A stretch of 64,000 nucleotides of DNA. Origin: Pseudomonas pisciculturae (GTDB lineage Bacteria; Pseudomonadota; Gammaproteobacteria; Pseudomonadales; Pseudomonadaceae). The stretch covers positions 372,001-436,000 of the forward strand of contig NZ_JACVZE010000001.1 of NCBI RefSeq assembly GCF_015461805.1. Direction: 5' to 3'. Positions 35,296 to 46,655 of the stretch are shown piece after piece. A program made the position numbers and the translations under genes. Within the stretch, counting starts at the first letter, position 1. Each line of letters starts with the position of its first letter. The notes below the pieces were generated by a model. The model was not told the origin of the DNA. It made no database searches and saw only the letters and a program-made list of their open reading frames with translations.

Positions 35296-35385
35296 TGTGG
35301 GAGCTGGCTTGCCTGCGATTGCGGAGCCTCAGTTAGTGAAGATGTTGACTGAGCAACCGCTATCGCAGGCAAGCCAGCTCCCACA
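35296..35385. repeat. REPIN, family B (CTGGCTTGCCTGC core)
   Basis: TGTGGGAGCTGGCTTGCCTG and its inverse, 90 bases, between the small gene at 35403 and valS. The core differs from family A, though the GTGGGAG head is shared. Confidence 0.86.
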
Positions 35386-35402
35386 GGGAATCTATGCAAG
35401 GC

Positions 35403-35759
35403 TCAGGATTGATACTGGCTGAGCAACCGCTCCATCCGTGCATCCATCCGCCGCTTGATCTCGGTTTCGATATGCGGGGCAAAGTCGTCGATCACGTCTT
35501 GCATGATCAACTGCGCAGCGGCGCGCAGCTCGTTGTCCAGGTGCAGCAGCAGTGCGTCGGGGCCTTTTTCGACAGCCGCGGGCTCTGGTGCAGCGGGTTT
35601 TCCATCCGCCAAATCGAACAACATCGGGATCTGCGGCTCGGCCTCGACCGTTTCGGTCAGCAGCGGCGGTTGCAAATCATCATCACCGAGCAACTGACGG
35701 ATCGACTCAAGGTCATCCAGCAGGTGGTCGTCTTTTTTAAGGTTGGGAGTGTCCATCAT
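35403..35759 (-). CDS. Conserved hypothetical between holC and valS
   Basis: 118 residues. Acidic N-terminal half (DDHLLDDLESIRQLLGDDD), then a helical C-terminus (LHLDNELRAAAQLIMQDVIDDFAPHIETEIKRRMDARMERLL). It has no signal peptide, membrane segment or known motif. The same position and type of protein occurs in P. aeruginosa between holC and valS. It begins 4 bases after the holC stop; ATGATG gives two possible starts. A DNA polymerase III label sometimes given to such genes has no support in its sequence. Confidence 0.75.
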   Translation of the reverse strand: MMDTPNLKKDDHLLDDLESIRQLLGDDDLQPPLLTETVEAEPQIPMLFDLADGKPAAPEPAAVEKGPDALLLHLDNELRAAAQLIMQDVIDDFAPHIETEIKRRMDARMERLLSQYQS

Positions 35760-35763
35760 TTAC

Positions 35764-36192
35764 TCAAAGTCGTTGTAGCCGGTGATCCTGCAAAGGATAG
35801 CCCTGTTCGCGATAGAAACGGAAACTCTCCCGCGCGGCCTGACGAATAGCCGGGTCCTCTACTACTACCTCTGCCACACGGGCAAATGCCTTGGCAAAGG
35901 GCGGCACTTTCAGGTCCAGGTTGACCAGCAGGTCGTGGTGGTCGCCGCAACTGTCGCCCACGCCCAGTACGACCAGGCCTTCGGGTTCAGATTCGGCAGG
36001 GCCGTGAGGTACAAAGCTTTCACCCTTGAAGCGCCACAGGCGGGCATCGAGCTCGTCGCGTTGGGCAGTATCGCTGCAATGCAGGTAGATACGGTGGCCC
36101 ATGCGCCAGGCTTTTTCGGTGAGCTTGCAGGCAAAGTCCAGGCGCGCGAGCGGGTCGGCGCTGGGCAATATATAGAAGTCGACTTGGGTCAT
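35764..36192 (-). CDS. holC: DNA polymerase III chi subunit
   Basis: 142 residues: MTQVDFYILPSADPLARLDFACKLTEKAWRMGHRIYLHC at the start and VLGVGDSCGDHHDLLVNLDLKVPPFAKAFARVAEVV in the middle are typical of chi. Chi joins the clamp-loader complex to single-strand-binding protein at the replication fork. It lies between pepA and the small hypothetical gene, the usual gammaproteobacterial order pepA-holC-valS. Confidence 0.95.
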   Translation of the reverse strand: MTQVDFYILPSADPLARLDFACKLTEKAWRMGHRIYLHCSDTAQRDELDARLWRFKGESFVPHGPAESEPEGLVVLGVGDSCGDHHDLLVNLDLKVPPFAKAFARVAEVVVEDPAIRQAARESFRFYREQGYPLQDHRLQRL

Positions 36193-36205
36193 TGCGGTTC
36201 CTGAG

Positions 36206-36233
36206 GCCGGGGCGGCACAGCGGCCGCCCCGGC
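36206..36233 (-). other. Very stable hairpin between pepA and holC
   Basis: GCCGGGGCGGC-ACAGCG-GCCGCCCCGGC is a perfect 11-base GC-only stem with a 6-base loop, 10 bases beyond the pepA stop and 14 before the holC start. No T-run follows on either strand, so it is more likely to stabilise or attenuate than to end transcription. Confidence 0.7.
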
Positions 36234-36243
36234 ATCTTCAGTT

Positions 36244-37989
<1,746 letters not shown>

Positions 37990-38017
37990 TTAGCCTGACA
38001 ACCCTGGAGTGTCTGGT

Positions 38018-39136
38018 TTGATTGTCTTCCGTTATCTGTCCCGCGAAGTCCTGTTGACCCTGAGTGCCGTGAGTGCGGTGCTGCTGGTCATCATCATGAG
38101 TGGTCGTTTCGTCAAATACCTGGCGCAGGCTGCCTCCGGCGCCCTCGACCCAGGCTCGCTGTTCCTGATCATGGGCTTTCGCCTGCCGGGCTTCTTGCAG
38201 CTGATTTTGCCGCTGGGCCTGTTCCTCGGGATCCTGCTGGCCTACGGCCGCCTGTATCTGGAAAGCGAAATGACCGTGCTCTCGGCCACCGGCATGAGCC
38301 AGCAACGCTTGCTGGGCATGACCATGATCCCGGCCGCTGGCGTCGCGCTGATCGTGGCCTGGTTGAGCCTGAGCCTGGCGCCGCAGGGTGCCATGCAGTT
38401 TCAACTGGTGCTGAACAAGCAGGACGCGATGACCGAGTTCGACACCCTCGAACCGGGCCGCTTCCAGGCCCTCAATGACGGCACGCGGGTAACCTACACC
38501 GAGACCCTGACCGAAGACCGCGCCAATCTCGGTGGCGTGTTTATCTCCGAGAAGCGCCTGGGCCAGGACAAGAAAGACCGTGGCATTTCCGTGCTGGTAG
38601 CCAATTCAGGCCGCCAGGAAGTACGCCCGGACGGCAGCCGCTACCTGATCCTCGAAAACGGCTACCGCTATGACGGCAGCCCTGGCCAGGCCGACTACCG
38701 TGCTATCCAGTACGACACCTACGGCGTGCTGCTGGCTCGCCCGGACGTGAGTAACGAAGTCACTGACCGTGACGCCATCCCGACATCGCAGCTGCTGGGC
38801 AGTGACGACCGGCGCTCCATCGCCGAGCTGCAATGGCGCATCTCCCTTCCGCTGCTAGTGTTCATCGTGACCCTGATGGCGGTGCCACTGTCGCGCGTCA
38901 ACCCGCGCCAGGGCCGATTCCTCAAGCTGTTGCCGGCGATCCTGCTGTACATGGCTTACCTGACCATCCTGATTTCTGCCCGTGGCTCCCTGGAGAAGGG
39001 CAAGCTGTCGCCGACCCTGGGCCTGTGGTGGGTGCACGGGATCTTCCTGATGATCGGCCTGGGGCTGCTCTATTGGGAACCGATCCGTTTGAAAATGATG
39101 AGCCGTCGTGGCCAGAAGGAGTTGGCTCGTGGCTAA
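38018..39136 (+). CDS. lptF: LPS export permease LptF
   Basis: 372 residues. I place the start at TTG 38018 (MIVFRYLSREVLLTL) because GGAG ends 8 bases upstream; the GTG at 38009 overlaps that GGAG. YjgP/YjgQ family: membrane helices at about 10-35, 50-80 and 95-120, a periplasmic jellyroll domain (about 130-265), and three C-terminal helices (WRISLPLLVFIVTLMAVPLSRVNPRQGR, LLPAILLYMAYLTILISARG, GLWWVHGIFLMIGLGLLYW). With LptG and LptB it extracts lipopolysaccharide from the inner membrane. lptG overlaps its end. Confidence 0.95.
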   Translation: MIVFRYLSREVLLTLSAVSAVLLVIIMSGRFVKYLAQAASGALDPGSLFLIMGFRLPGFLQLILPLGLFLGILLAYGRLYLESEMTVLSATGMSQQRLLGMTMIPAAGVALIVAWLSLSLAPQGAMQFQLVLNKQDAMTEFDTLEPGRFQALNDGTRVTYTETLTEDRANLGGVFISEKRLGQDKKDRGISVLVANSGRQEVRPDGSRYLILENGYRYDGSPGQADYRAIQYDTYGVLLARPDVSNEVTDRDAIPTSQLLGSDDRRSIAELQWRISLPLLVFIVTLMAVPLSRVNPRQGRFLKLLPAILLYMAYLTILISARGSLEKGKLSPTLGLWWVHGIFLMIGLGLLYWEPIRLKMMSRRGQKELARG

Positions 39137-40208
39137 GCTCGATCGCTACATTGGTAGCAGCGTACTGATCGCCATCCTGGCGGTATTGGGCATCATCCTG
39201 GGGCTTGCGTCGTTGTTTGCCTTCATCGATGAGGTGGGCAACGTCACCGACAGCTACACCGTGTGGAACGTGCTGAGCTACGTGGCCCTCACCGCACCGC
39301 GTCGCCTGTACGACATGATGCCAATGGCCGCCCTGATCGGCTGCCTGATCGGCCTGGGCAGCCTGGCCAGCAACAGCGAACTGACCATCATGCGTGCCGC
39401 CGGTGTTTCTATCGGTCGTATCGTCTGGGCGGTCATGAAGCCGATGTTGCTGCTGATGGCGTGCAGCGTATTGATCGGCGAGTACGTCGCGCCACCGGCT
39501 GAAACCACCGCCCAGGCCAACCGCGCCTTGGCTCAGGGTTCGGGCGATGCGCAAAGCTCCAAGCACGGTCTGTGGCACCGCCAGGGTGACGAGTTCATTC
39601 ACATCAACGCCGTGCAGCCGGGTGGCCTGTTGATTGGTGTGACGCGCTACACCTTTGATAAAGAACGTCACCTGCTGTCGTCCAGCTTCGCCAAACGTGC
39701 GCAGTACAGTGGCGAAAAATGGCAACTGAGCGATATCACCACCACCTACTTCCGCAACATCGGCCAGGGCACCAAGGCCAGCACCGAAGTCATCAATGCG
39801 CCGAGCGAAGAGTGGGATATCGCCCTCAAGCCGCAATTGCTCAGTACGGTGGTGATGATCCCTGAAAGCCTGCCGATCTCCGGCCTGTGGGGTTATATCC
39901 ACTACCTGAAGGAACAGGGTCTGAACAACGGTCGTTACTGGCTGGCTTTTTGGGTCAAGGTGTTGCAGCCGGTGGTGACCGCCGCGTTGGTGTTGATGGC
40001 AATCTCGTTCATCTTCGGCCCGTTGCGCTCCGTGACCCTGGGTCAGCGCGTATTTACAGGGGTATTGGTGGGGTTCACCTTCCGTATCGCCCAGGATCTG
40101 CTTGGCCCATCGAGCTTGGTGTTTGGTTTCTCACCGCTGTTTGCGGTGCTGGTACCCACCGCCATCTGCGCCCTGGCCGGGTTCTGGCTGTTGCGCCGAG
40201 CCGGCTGA
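39129..40208 (+). CDS. lptG: LPS export permease LptG
   Basis: 359 residues from GTG 39129 (VAKLDRYIGSSVLIAI), 8 bases inside the end of lptF. Same YjgP/YjgQ architecture as LptF: helices near the N-terminus (SSVLIAILAVLGIILGLASLFAFIDEV), NSELTIMRAAGVSIGRIVWAVMKP, a periplasmic domain, and C-terminal helices (FWVKVLQPVVTAALVLMAISFIFGPLR). It partners LptF in the LptB2FG transporter. A terminator follows. Confidence 0.95.
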   Translation: MAKLDRYIGSSVLIAILAVLGIILGLASLFAFIDEVGNVTDSYTVWNVLSYVALTAPRRLYDMMPMAALIGCLIGLGSLASNSELTIMRAAGVSIGRIVWAVMKPMLLLMACSVLIGEYVAPPAETTAQANRALAQGSGDAQSSKHGLWHRQGDEFIHINAVQPGGLLIGVTRYTFDKERHLLSSSFAKRAQYSGEKWQLSDITTTYFRNIGQGTKASTEVINAPSEEWDIALKPQLLSTVVMIPESLPISGLWGYIHYLKEQGLNNGRYWLAFWVKVLQPVVTAALVLMAISFIFGPLRSVTLGQRVFTGVLVGFTFRIAQDLLGPSSLVFGFSPLFAVLVPTAICALAGFWLLRRAG

Positions 40209-40224
40209 TACCGCGCTTATGTTC

Positions 40225-40259
40225 AAAAAATGCCCCGGTCGAGCGATCGGGGCATTTTT
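40225..40259 (+). terminator. Intrinsic terminator after lptG
   Basis: AAAAAATGCCCCG / CGGGGCATTTTT stem with a 10-base loop and a T-run, 17 bases after the stop. It separates lptFG from lepA. Confidence 0.87.
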
Positions 40260-40275
40260 GTTCTGGTCAGCAAAG

Positions 40276-40305
40276 ATGACGTCCGGGCCGACCTTCAGGT
40301 ACAAT
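40276..40305 (+). promoter_or_regulatory. Possible sigma-70 promoter of the lepA operon
   Basis: ATGACG (40276-40281) and TACAAT (40300-40305) are 18 bases apart, 55 bases before the lepA start and after the lptG terminator. The -10 box is good, the -35 box weak. Confidence 0.4.
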
Positions 40306-40359
40306 TCCCGGCTATTTTTCAGCGGGCAATCTGCCTGCAGCCTTTTTGAGTGTTGATCC

Positions 40360-42159
40360 GTGAGTGATTTGAGTCATATCCGCAATTTCTCCATCATCGC
40401 CCACATTGACCATGGCAAGTCGACGCTGGCCGACCGGTTCATTCAAATGTGCGGTGGCCTTGCCGAGCGTGAAATGGAAGCCCAGGTACTGGACTCCATG
40501 GACCTCGAGCGTGAGCGCGGCATCACCATCAAGGCCCATAGCGTTACCCTGTACTACACCGCAAAAGACGGTATCAAGTACCAGCTCAACTTCATTGACA
40601 CCCCAGGCCACGTTGACTTCACCTACGAAGTCAGTCGCTCGCTGGCCGCCTGCGAAGGCGCCTTGCTGGTTGTGGACGCCGGCCAGGGCGTAGAAGCCCA
40701 GTCCGTCGCCAACTGCTACACCGCGATTGAGCAAGGCCTGGAAGTGATGCCGGTGCTGAACAAGATCGACCTGCCACAGGCCGACCCGGACCGCGTCAAA
40801 GAAGAAATCGAAAAAATCATTGGCATTGACGCCACCGACGCCGTCGAGTGCAGCGCCAAGACCGGCCTGGGCGTCGACGAAGTGCTTGAGCGCCTGGTCA
40901 AGACTATCCCCGCGCCTACCGGTAACTACGAAGATCCGCTGCAAGCGTTGATCATCGACTCCTGGTTCGACAACTACCTGGGCGTTGTCTCCCTGGTACG
41001 CGTGCGCCACGGCCGTGTGAAGAAGGGCGACAAGATCCTGGTCAAGTCCACCGGCAAGATCCACTTGGTGGACAGCGTCGGTGTATTCAACCCGAAACAT
41101 ACGGCTACCACTGACCTGAAGGCCGGTGAAGTAGGCTTCATCATTGCCGGTATCAAGGACATTCACGGTGCACCAGTAGGTGACACCCTGACCTTGAGCA
41201 GCACCCCCGATGTCGACGTGCTGCCGGGCTTCAAACGCATCCAGCCGCAGGTCTATGCCGGTCTGTTCCCGGTCAGCTCCGACGATTTCGAAGATTTCCG
41301 CGAAGCGCTGCAAAAGCTGACCCTCAACGACTCGTCGTTGCAGTACACCCCAGAAAGCTCCGACGCCTTGGGCTTCGGCTTCCGCTGCGGGTTCCTGGGC
41401 ATGCTGCACATGGAGATCATCCAGGAGCGCCTTGAGCGCGAATACGACCTGGATCTGATCACCACCGCGCCGACCGTTATTTTTGAGCTGGCGCTGAAAA
41501 CCGGTGAAACGATTTACGTCGATAACCCGTCCAAGCTTCCAGATCTGTCCTCCATCGAAGACATGCGCGAGCCGATCGTGCGGGCCAATATCCTGGTACC
41601 GCAGGAGCATCTGGGCAACGTGATTACCTTGTGTATCGAAAAGCGTGGCGTGCAGCACGACATGTTGTTCCTCGGTACCCAGGTGCAAGTGACTTACGAT
41701 TTGCCGATGAACGAAGTGGTGCTCGACTTCTTCGACCGTCTCAAATCCACCAGTCGCGGCTATGCTTCGCTGGACTACCATTTCGATCGTTACCAATCGG
41801 CTAATCTGGTGAAACTGGATGTGCTGATCAACGGCGACAAGGTCGATGCCCTGGCACTCATCGTGCACAAGGACAACGCGCATTACAAAGGTCGCCAGCT
41901 GACCGAAAAGATGAAAGAACTGATTCCGCGCCAGATGTTCGACGTCGCGATCCAGGCCGCCATTGGCGGGCAGATCATTGCACGGACCTCCGTCAAGGCA
42001 CTCAGAAAGAACGTACTGGCCAAATGCTACGGCGGTGACGTAAGCCGTAAGCGCAAGCTGCTTGAGAAGCAAAAGGCCGGTAAAAAACGCATGAAGCAAG
42101 TGGGCAACGTGGAAATTCCACAAGAAGCCTTCCTTGCGGTGCTCAGGTTGGATAGTTAG
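40360..42159 (+). CDS. lepA: Elongation factor 4 (LepA), ribosomal back-translocase
   Basis: 599 residues with a GTG start. G-domain: [22 protein letters not shown] (P-loop), [38 protein letters not shown] and [13 protein letters not shown]-like domains II, III and V follow, and the LepA-specific C-terminal domain contains [20 protein letters not shown] and [22 protein letters not shown]. It binds stalled ribosomes. First gene of lepA-lepB-rnc-era, with 5 bases to lepB. Confidence 0.98.
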
Positions 42160-42164
42160 GTCCT

Positions 42165-43016
42165 ATGTCACTAAATTTCCCGCTGTTGCTGGTCATTGCC
42201 GTCGCCGTTTGCGGTCTGTTGGCGTTGCTCGATCTGGTGTTCTTCGCCCCGCGTCGTCGGGCGGCTATCGCGTCCTATCAGGGCAGCGTCAGCCAGCCCG
42301 ATGCCGTGGTCGTCGAGAAGCTCAACAAAGAGCCTTTGCTGGTTGAATACGGCAAGTCGTTCTTCCCGGTGTTGTTCATCGTGTTGGTGCTGCGTTCGTT
42401 CCTGGTGGAGCCTTTCCAGATCCCGTCGGGGTCGATGAAGCCTACTCTGGACGTGGGCGACTTCATCTTGGTGAACAAGTTTTCCTACGGGATTCGCTTG
42501 CCGGTGATCGACAAGAAAGTCATCGAAGTCGGTGACCCGCAGCGTGGCGATGTGATGGTGTTCCGCTACCCAAGCGACCCGAACGTCAACTACATCAAGC
42601 GTGTGGTTGGCCTGCCGGGCGACGTGATCACCTACACCGGTGACAAGCGCCTGCTCATCAACGGTGAGTCGGTGGCCGAGAAGTTGATTGGTTCCGAGCC
42701 GAACTCACTGGGCAGCGCCGAGCTGTACCAGGAGAAACTTGGCGCGGTAGAGCACGAGATCCGCAAGGAAATGTCGCGCTACCGCCAGCCTGGCGGTGAG
42801 TGGAAAGTGCCAGCCGGGCACTATTTCATGATGGGCGACAACCGCGACAACTCCAATGACAGCCGGTACTGGAATGACCCTTCCATTCCAAAGGACCTGC
42901 TGGGCATGGTTCCCGACGAAAACATCGTCGGCAAGGCCTTTGCAGTTTGGATGAGTTGGCCGGAGCCCAAGCTCAGCCACCTGCCGAACTTCTCGCGGGT
43001 CGGGCTGATCAAGTAA
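42165..43016 (+). CDS. lepB: Signal peptidase I
   Basis: 283 residues. Two N-terminal membrane helices (LLLVIAVAVCGLLALLDLVFFA; FFPVLFIVLVLRSFLVEPF) precede the periplasmic catalytic domain. The catalytic serine is in IPSGSMKPTL near 90, the lysine in YIKRVVGLPGD near 145, and GDNRDNSNDSRYW near 225-237 closes the family signature. It cleaves signal peptides of exported proteins. It lies 5 bases after lepA. Confidence 0.97.
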   Translation: MSLNFPLLLVIAVAVCGLLALLDLVFFAPRRRAAIASYQGSVSQPDAVVVEKLNKEPLLVEYGKSFFPVLFIVLVLRSFLVEPFQIPSGSMKPTLDVGDFILVNKFSYGIRLPVIDKKVIEVGDPQRGDVMVFRYPSDPNVNYIKRVVGLPGDVITYTGDKRLLINGESVAEKLIGSEPNSLGSAELYQEKLGAVEHEIRKEMSRYRQPGGEWKVPAGHYFMMGDNRDNSNDSRYWNDPSIPKDLLGMVPDENIVGKAFAVWMSWPEPKLSHLPNFSRVGLIK

Positions 43017-43022
43017 TACAAG

Positions 43023-43044
43023 CGGCGCTGTTCACACAGCGCCG
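43023..43044 (+). other. Hairpin in the lepB-rnc intergenic region
   Basis: CGGCGCTG-TTCACA-CAGCGCCG, an 8-base perfect stem 6 bases after the lepB stop, followed by AATGCTTTT. It could be a weak terminator or, by analogy with the E. coli rnc leader, a site where RNase III cuts its own message; neither is shown. Confidence 0.5.
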
Positions 43045-43163
43045 AATGCTTTTCTGGGGCTTGGACATTTTCCGGTCTCATGCAGCACCAACCAGGATTT
43101 GAATTTGAACACTGCGTCAATCGTCGATGGCCGCCGGTGCCACCAACTAGATATGGATAAACC

Positions 43164-43853
43164 GTGACCGTTTCTCTAGCACGTCTCGAGCGCCAGCTCG
43201 GCTACACCTTCAAGGATCAGGAACTGATGGTCCTTGCCCTCACACACCGCAGCTTTGCAGGGCGCAATAACGAACGCCTGGAATTCCTCGGTGATGCCAT
43301 CCTCAATTTCGTCGCCGGTGAAGCGCTGTTCGAGCGTTTCCCTCAAGCCCGTGAAGGCCAGCTGTCGCGCCTGCGTGCACGCCTGGTAAAGGGTGAGACC
43401 CTGGCCGTACTGGCCCGCGGTTTTGGCTTGGGCGAGTACCTGCGCCTGGGTTCCGGCGAGTTGAAGAGCGGCGGTTTTCGGCGTGAATCGATCCTGGCCG
43501 ACGCCCTCGAAGCGTTGATCGGTGCGATCTACCTGGATGCCGGCATGGAAGCGGCCAAAGAGCGGGTGACTGCCTGGCTGAACTCCGAGATCGAAAGCCT
43601 GACGCTGGTCGATACCAACAAAGATCCCAAGACCCGCCTGCAGGAATTCCTGCAGTCCCGTGGTTGCGAACTGCCACGCTACGAAGTGGTGGACATCCAG
43701 GGTGAGCCCCATTGCCGCGTGTTTTTCGTGGAATGTGAAATCACCTTATTGAACGAAAAAAGCCGAGGTCAGGGTGTGAGCCGTCGTATTGCCGAACAGG
43801 TAGCGGCCGCTGCAGCACTGATTGCCCTGGGCGTGGAGAATGGCCATGACTGA
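43164..43853 (+). CDS. rnc: Ribonuclease III
   Basis: 229 residues with a GTG start. The RNase III signature [14 protein letters not shown] (about 37-50) and the second acidic cluster [17 protein letters not shown] give the metal site; a C-terminal double-stranded RNA-binding domain follows ([30 protein letters not shown] ... [16 protein letters not shown]). It processes rRNA precursors and structured mRNAs. It overlaps era by 8 bases. Confidence 0.97.
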   Translation: MTVSLARLERQLGYTFKDQELMVLALTHRSFAGRNNERLEFLGDAILNFVAGEALFERFPQAREGQLSRLRARLVKGETLAVLARGFGLGEYLRLGSGELKSGGFRRESILADALEALIGAIYLDAGMEAAKERVTAWLNSEIESLTLVDTNKDPKTRLQEFLQSRGCELPRYEVVDIQGEPHCRVFFVECEITLLNEKSRGQGVSRRIAEQVAAAAALIALGVENGHD

Positions 43854-44748
43854 TTCAACCGCAACACGCTGTGGCTATGTTGCCATCGTCGGCCGCCCGA
43901 ACGTGGGCAAGTCCACGCTGCTGAACCACATTCTGGGGCAGAAGCTCGCGATTACCTCGCGCAAGCCGCAGACCACCCGCCACAACATGCTGGGCATCAA
44001 GACCGAAGGCAACGTGCAAGCGGTCTACGTTGATACCCCAGGCATGCACAAAGGCGGCGAGAAAGCCCTTAACCGCTACATGAACAAGACCGCTTCAGCG
44101 GCGTTGAAAGACGTCGACGTGGTGATCTTCGTGGTCGACCGCACCAAGTGGACCGACGAAGACCAGATGGTTCTGGAGCGTGTGCAGTACGTCACTGGCC
44201 CTTTGATCGTCGCGCTGAACAAGACCGACCGCATCGAAGACAAAGCCGAGCTGATGCCGCACCTGACCTGGTTGCAGGAACAACTGCCGAACGCCCAGAT
44301 CATGCCGATTTCGGCCCAGCACGGTCACAACCTAGAGGCGCTGGAGCGCGTGATCGCCGGTTACCTGCCGGAGAACGAGCACTTCTTCCCGGAAGACCAG
44401 ATCACCGATCGCAGCAGCCGCTTCCTTGCCGCCGAACTGGTGCGCGAGAAAATCATGCGCCAGATGGGCGCCGAGCTGCCGTACCAGATCACCGTCGAGA
44501 TCGAAGAGTTCAAGCAGCAGGGCAAGACCTTGCACATTCATGCGCTGATTCTCGTCGAGCGTGATGGCCAGAAAAAAATCATCATTGGCGACAAGGGCGA
44601 GCGCATCAAGCGCATCGGCACCGAAGCGCGCAAGGACATGGAGTTGCTGTTCGATTCCAAGATCATGCTCAACCTGTGGGTGAAGGTTAAGGGTGGTTGG
44701 TCGGATGATGAGCGTGCACTGCGTTCCCTGGGCTACGGCGACCTCTAA
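43846..44748 (+). CDS. era: GTPase Era, 30S ribosome assembly
   Basis: 300 residues from ATG 43846 ([16 protein letters not shown]); GGAG lies 7 bases before it, and the ATG 6 bases earlier is less well spaced. G-domain motifs: [14 protein letters not shown] (P-loop), [16 protein letters not shown]. The C-terminal KH domain with [24 protein letters not shown] binds the 3' end of 16S rRNA. It overlaps rnc, so the two are coupled. Confidence 0.97.
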   Translation: MTDSTATRCGYVAIVGRPNVGKSTLLNHILGQKLAITSRKPQTTRHNMLGIKTEGNVQAVYVDTPGMHKGGEKALNRYMNKTASAALKDVDVVIFVVDRTKWTDEDQMVLERVQYVTGPLIVALNKTDRIEDKAELMPHLTWLQEQLPNAQIMPISAQHGHNLEALERVIAGYLPENEHFFPEDQITDRSSRFLAAELVREKIMRQMGAELPYQITVEIEEFKQQGKTLHIHALILVERDGQKKIIIGDKGERIKRIGTEARKDMELLFDSKIMLNLWVKVKGGWSDDERALRSLGYGDL

Positions 44749-44764
44749 GCGCACCGCAGTACAC

Positions 44765-44855
44765 ATGTGGGAGGGGGCTTGCCCCCGATAGCGGTGGTTC
44801 AGTTGACATATAAGTGACTGACACACTGCCATCGGGGGCAAGCCCCCTCCCACAT
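44765..44855. repeat. REPIN, family A
   Basis: Doublet starting ATGTGGGAGGGGGCTTGCCC and ending with its inverse, 16 bases after the era stop and 45 before recO. In the operon message it would form a long hairpin between era and recO. Confidence 0.88.
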
Positions 44856-44900
44856 TCGGTTTGTGTAGTTTTCAACAATGCATTCCAGCAGTGAGACCCC

Positions 44901-45584
44901 ATGTCCCAACCCCTCAGCCAACCCGCCTACGTCCTGCACAGTCGCGCCTACCGCGAGACCAGCGCGTTGGTGGACTTCCTCACGCCCCAAGGCCGCCTGC
45001 GCGCAGTCTTGCGCAGTGCGCGGGGCAAGGCCGGCACACAGGCGCGGCCATTCGTGGCATTGGATGTGGAATTTCGCGGCAAGGGCGAGCTGAAAAACGT
45101 CGGCCGCCTGGAAAGCGTCGGCACCTCCGCTTGGCTCAATGGCGAAGCGCTGTTCAGCGGTCTGTACCTCAATGAACTGCTGATCCGCCTTCTCCCCGCC
45201 GAAGACCCGCACCCGGCGGTATTCGATCATTACGCCGCCACGTTGCTCGCCCTCGCCGAAGGCCGACCGCTGGAACCCTTGCTGCGTGCCTTTGAATGGC
45301 GCCTGCTAGACGACCTGGGCTACGGTTTCGAACTGGCCAATGACCTGCACGGCGAGCCCGTCGCCGCCGACGGCATGTACCGCCTGCAAGTGGACGCCGG
45401 CCTTGAGCGCGTCTACCTGCTGCAACCGGGCCTGTTCCAAGGCACCGAATTGCTCGCCATGAGCGAAGCCGACTGGAGTGCCCCCGGTGCCTTGTCTGCT
45501 GCCAAGCGTTTAATGCGCCAGGCCCTGGCCGTGCACTTGGGCGGGCGGCCACTGGTCAGTCGCGAGTTGTTTCGAAAGCCCTGA
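44901..45584 (+). CDS. recO: DNA repair protein RecO
   Basis: 227 residues. N-terminal OB fold ([35 protein letters not shown]) followed by a helical domain ([36 protein letters not shown] and [15 protein letters not shown]). It loads RecA on SSB-coated gaps with RecR. It follows era across a REPIN and precedes pdxJ by 51 bases. Confidence 0.95.
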   Translation: MSQPLSQPAYVLHSRAYRETSALVDFLTPQGRLRAVLRSARGKAGTQARPFVALDVEFRGKGELKNVGRLESVGTSAWLNGEALFSGLYLNELLIRLLPAEDPHPAVFDHYAATLLALAEGRPLEPLLRAFEWRLLDDLGYGFELANDLHGEPVAADGMYRLQVDAGLERVYLLQPGLFQGTELLAMSEADWSAPGALSAAKRLMRQALAVHLGGRPLVSRELFRKP

Positions 45585-45635
45585 CAACCCCGTGTATGCT
45601 GTGCAGCGTTTCTTTCCCTATTCAGGAGCGCTTCC

Positions 45636-46379
45636 GTGAGCACCAGTAATCGCATTCTTCTTGGCGTCAACATCGACCACGTCGCTACCCTGCGCCAGGC
45701 CCGGGGCACCCGTTACCCCGACCCGGTCAAGGCCGCGCTGGACGCCGAAGAAGCGGGCGCCGACGGCATCACCGTGCACCTGCGCGAAGACCGCCGGCAC
45801 ATCCAGGAGCGCGACGTACTGTTGCTCAAGGACGTGCTGCAAACCCGCATGAACTTCGAAATGGGCGTCACCGAAGAAATGATGGCGTTCGCCGAACGCA
45901 TCCGCCCGGCGCATATCTGCCTGGTGCCGGAAACCCGCCAGGAACTCACCACCGAAGGCGGCCTCGACGTGGCTGGCCAGGAAGCGCGGATCAAGGCCGC
46001 GGTGGATCGCCTGTCGCAGATCGGCAGCGAAGTCTCGCTGTTCATCGACGCTGACGAGCGCCAGATCGAAGCCTCCCGCCGCGTTGGCGCGCCCGCCATC
46101 GAACTGCACACCGGGCGTTATGCCGATGCCACCACGCCGACCGAAGTGGCGGATGAGCTGCAACGCATTATCGACGGTGTTGCGGTGGGCTTGCGTGAAG
46201 GCCTGATCGTCAACGCCGGCCACGGCCTGCACTACCACAACGTTGAAGCCGTGGCTGCGATCAAGGGCATCAACGAGCTGAACATCGGCCACGCGCTGGT
46301 GGCCCACGCGCTGTTCGTCGGTTTCAAAGGCGCGGTTGCCGAGATGAAAGCCCTCATCCTGGCGGCTGCCAAGGCCTAA
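45636..46379 (+). CDS. pdxJ: Pyridoxine 5'-phosphate synthase
   Basis: 247 residues with a GTG start preceded by AGGAG. TIM-barrel enzyme that closes the ring of vitamin B6 from deoxyxylulose 5-phosphate and amino-acetone phosphate. Signature parts: [43 protein letters not shown], and [34 protein letters not shown]. Last of the lepA-to-pdxJ block; a REPIN follows. Confidence 0.97.
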   Translation: MSTSNRILLGVNIDHVATLRQARGTRYPDPVKAALDAEEAGADGITVHLREDRRHIQERDVLLLKDVLQTRMNFEMGVTEEMMAFAERIRPAHICLVPETRQELTTEGGLDVAGQEARIKAAVDRLSQIGSEVSLFIDADERQIEASRRVGAPAIELHTGRYADATTPTEVADELQRIIDGVAVGLREGLIVNAGHGLHYHNVEAVAAIKGINELNIGHALVAHALFVGFKGAVAEMKALILAAAKA

Positions 46380-46413
46380 GCGAACACGCTCTAAAAATCA
46401 CTGAAGTTCAAAA

Positions 46414-46502
46414 TGTGGGAGGGGGCTTGCTCCCGATAGCGGTGGGTCAGTCACCTATTTACTAACTGACCCACCGCAATCGGGAGCAAGCCCCCTCCCA
46501 CA
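46414..46502. repeat. REPIN, family A (core variant GGGGGCTTGCTCCC)
   Basis: Both units carry the same variant core (GGGCTTGCTCCC and GGGAGCAAGCCC), so the two arms have changed together and keep pairing. It lies in the 276-base gap between pdxJ and the multicopper oxidase gene, where nothing else was recognised. Confidence 0.86.
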
Positions 46503-46655
46503 GTTGATCTGTGGTGTATTCATAGCTGTGACCACCTAGCTAAACCCGCTGAATTCAGCCGTGCGGCAATGCGAAGCCTTACTGTTTAGCCGATGCAGGT
46601 GTATCGTATCTGCCCTTTGCAGGCCCTGGGCCTGCGGCAGATACGTGAGGTTGTT

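Noticed and set aside
40312-42123. A 603-aa open frame on the minus strand
   Set aside because: Antisense of lepA, which has all family motifs.
46380-46655. Expected acpS gene after pdxJ, as in E. coli
   Set aside because: No frame fits; pseudomonads use another phosphopantetheinyl transferase, so absence is normal.
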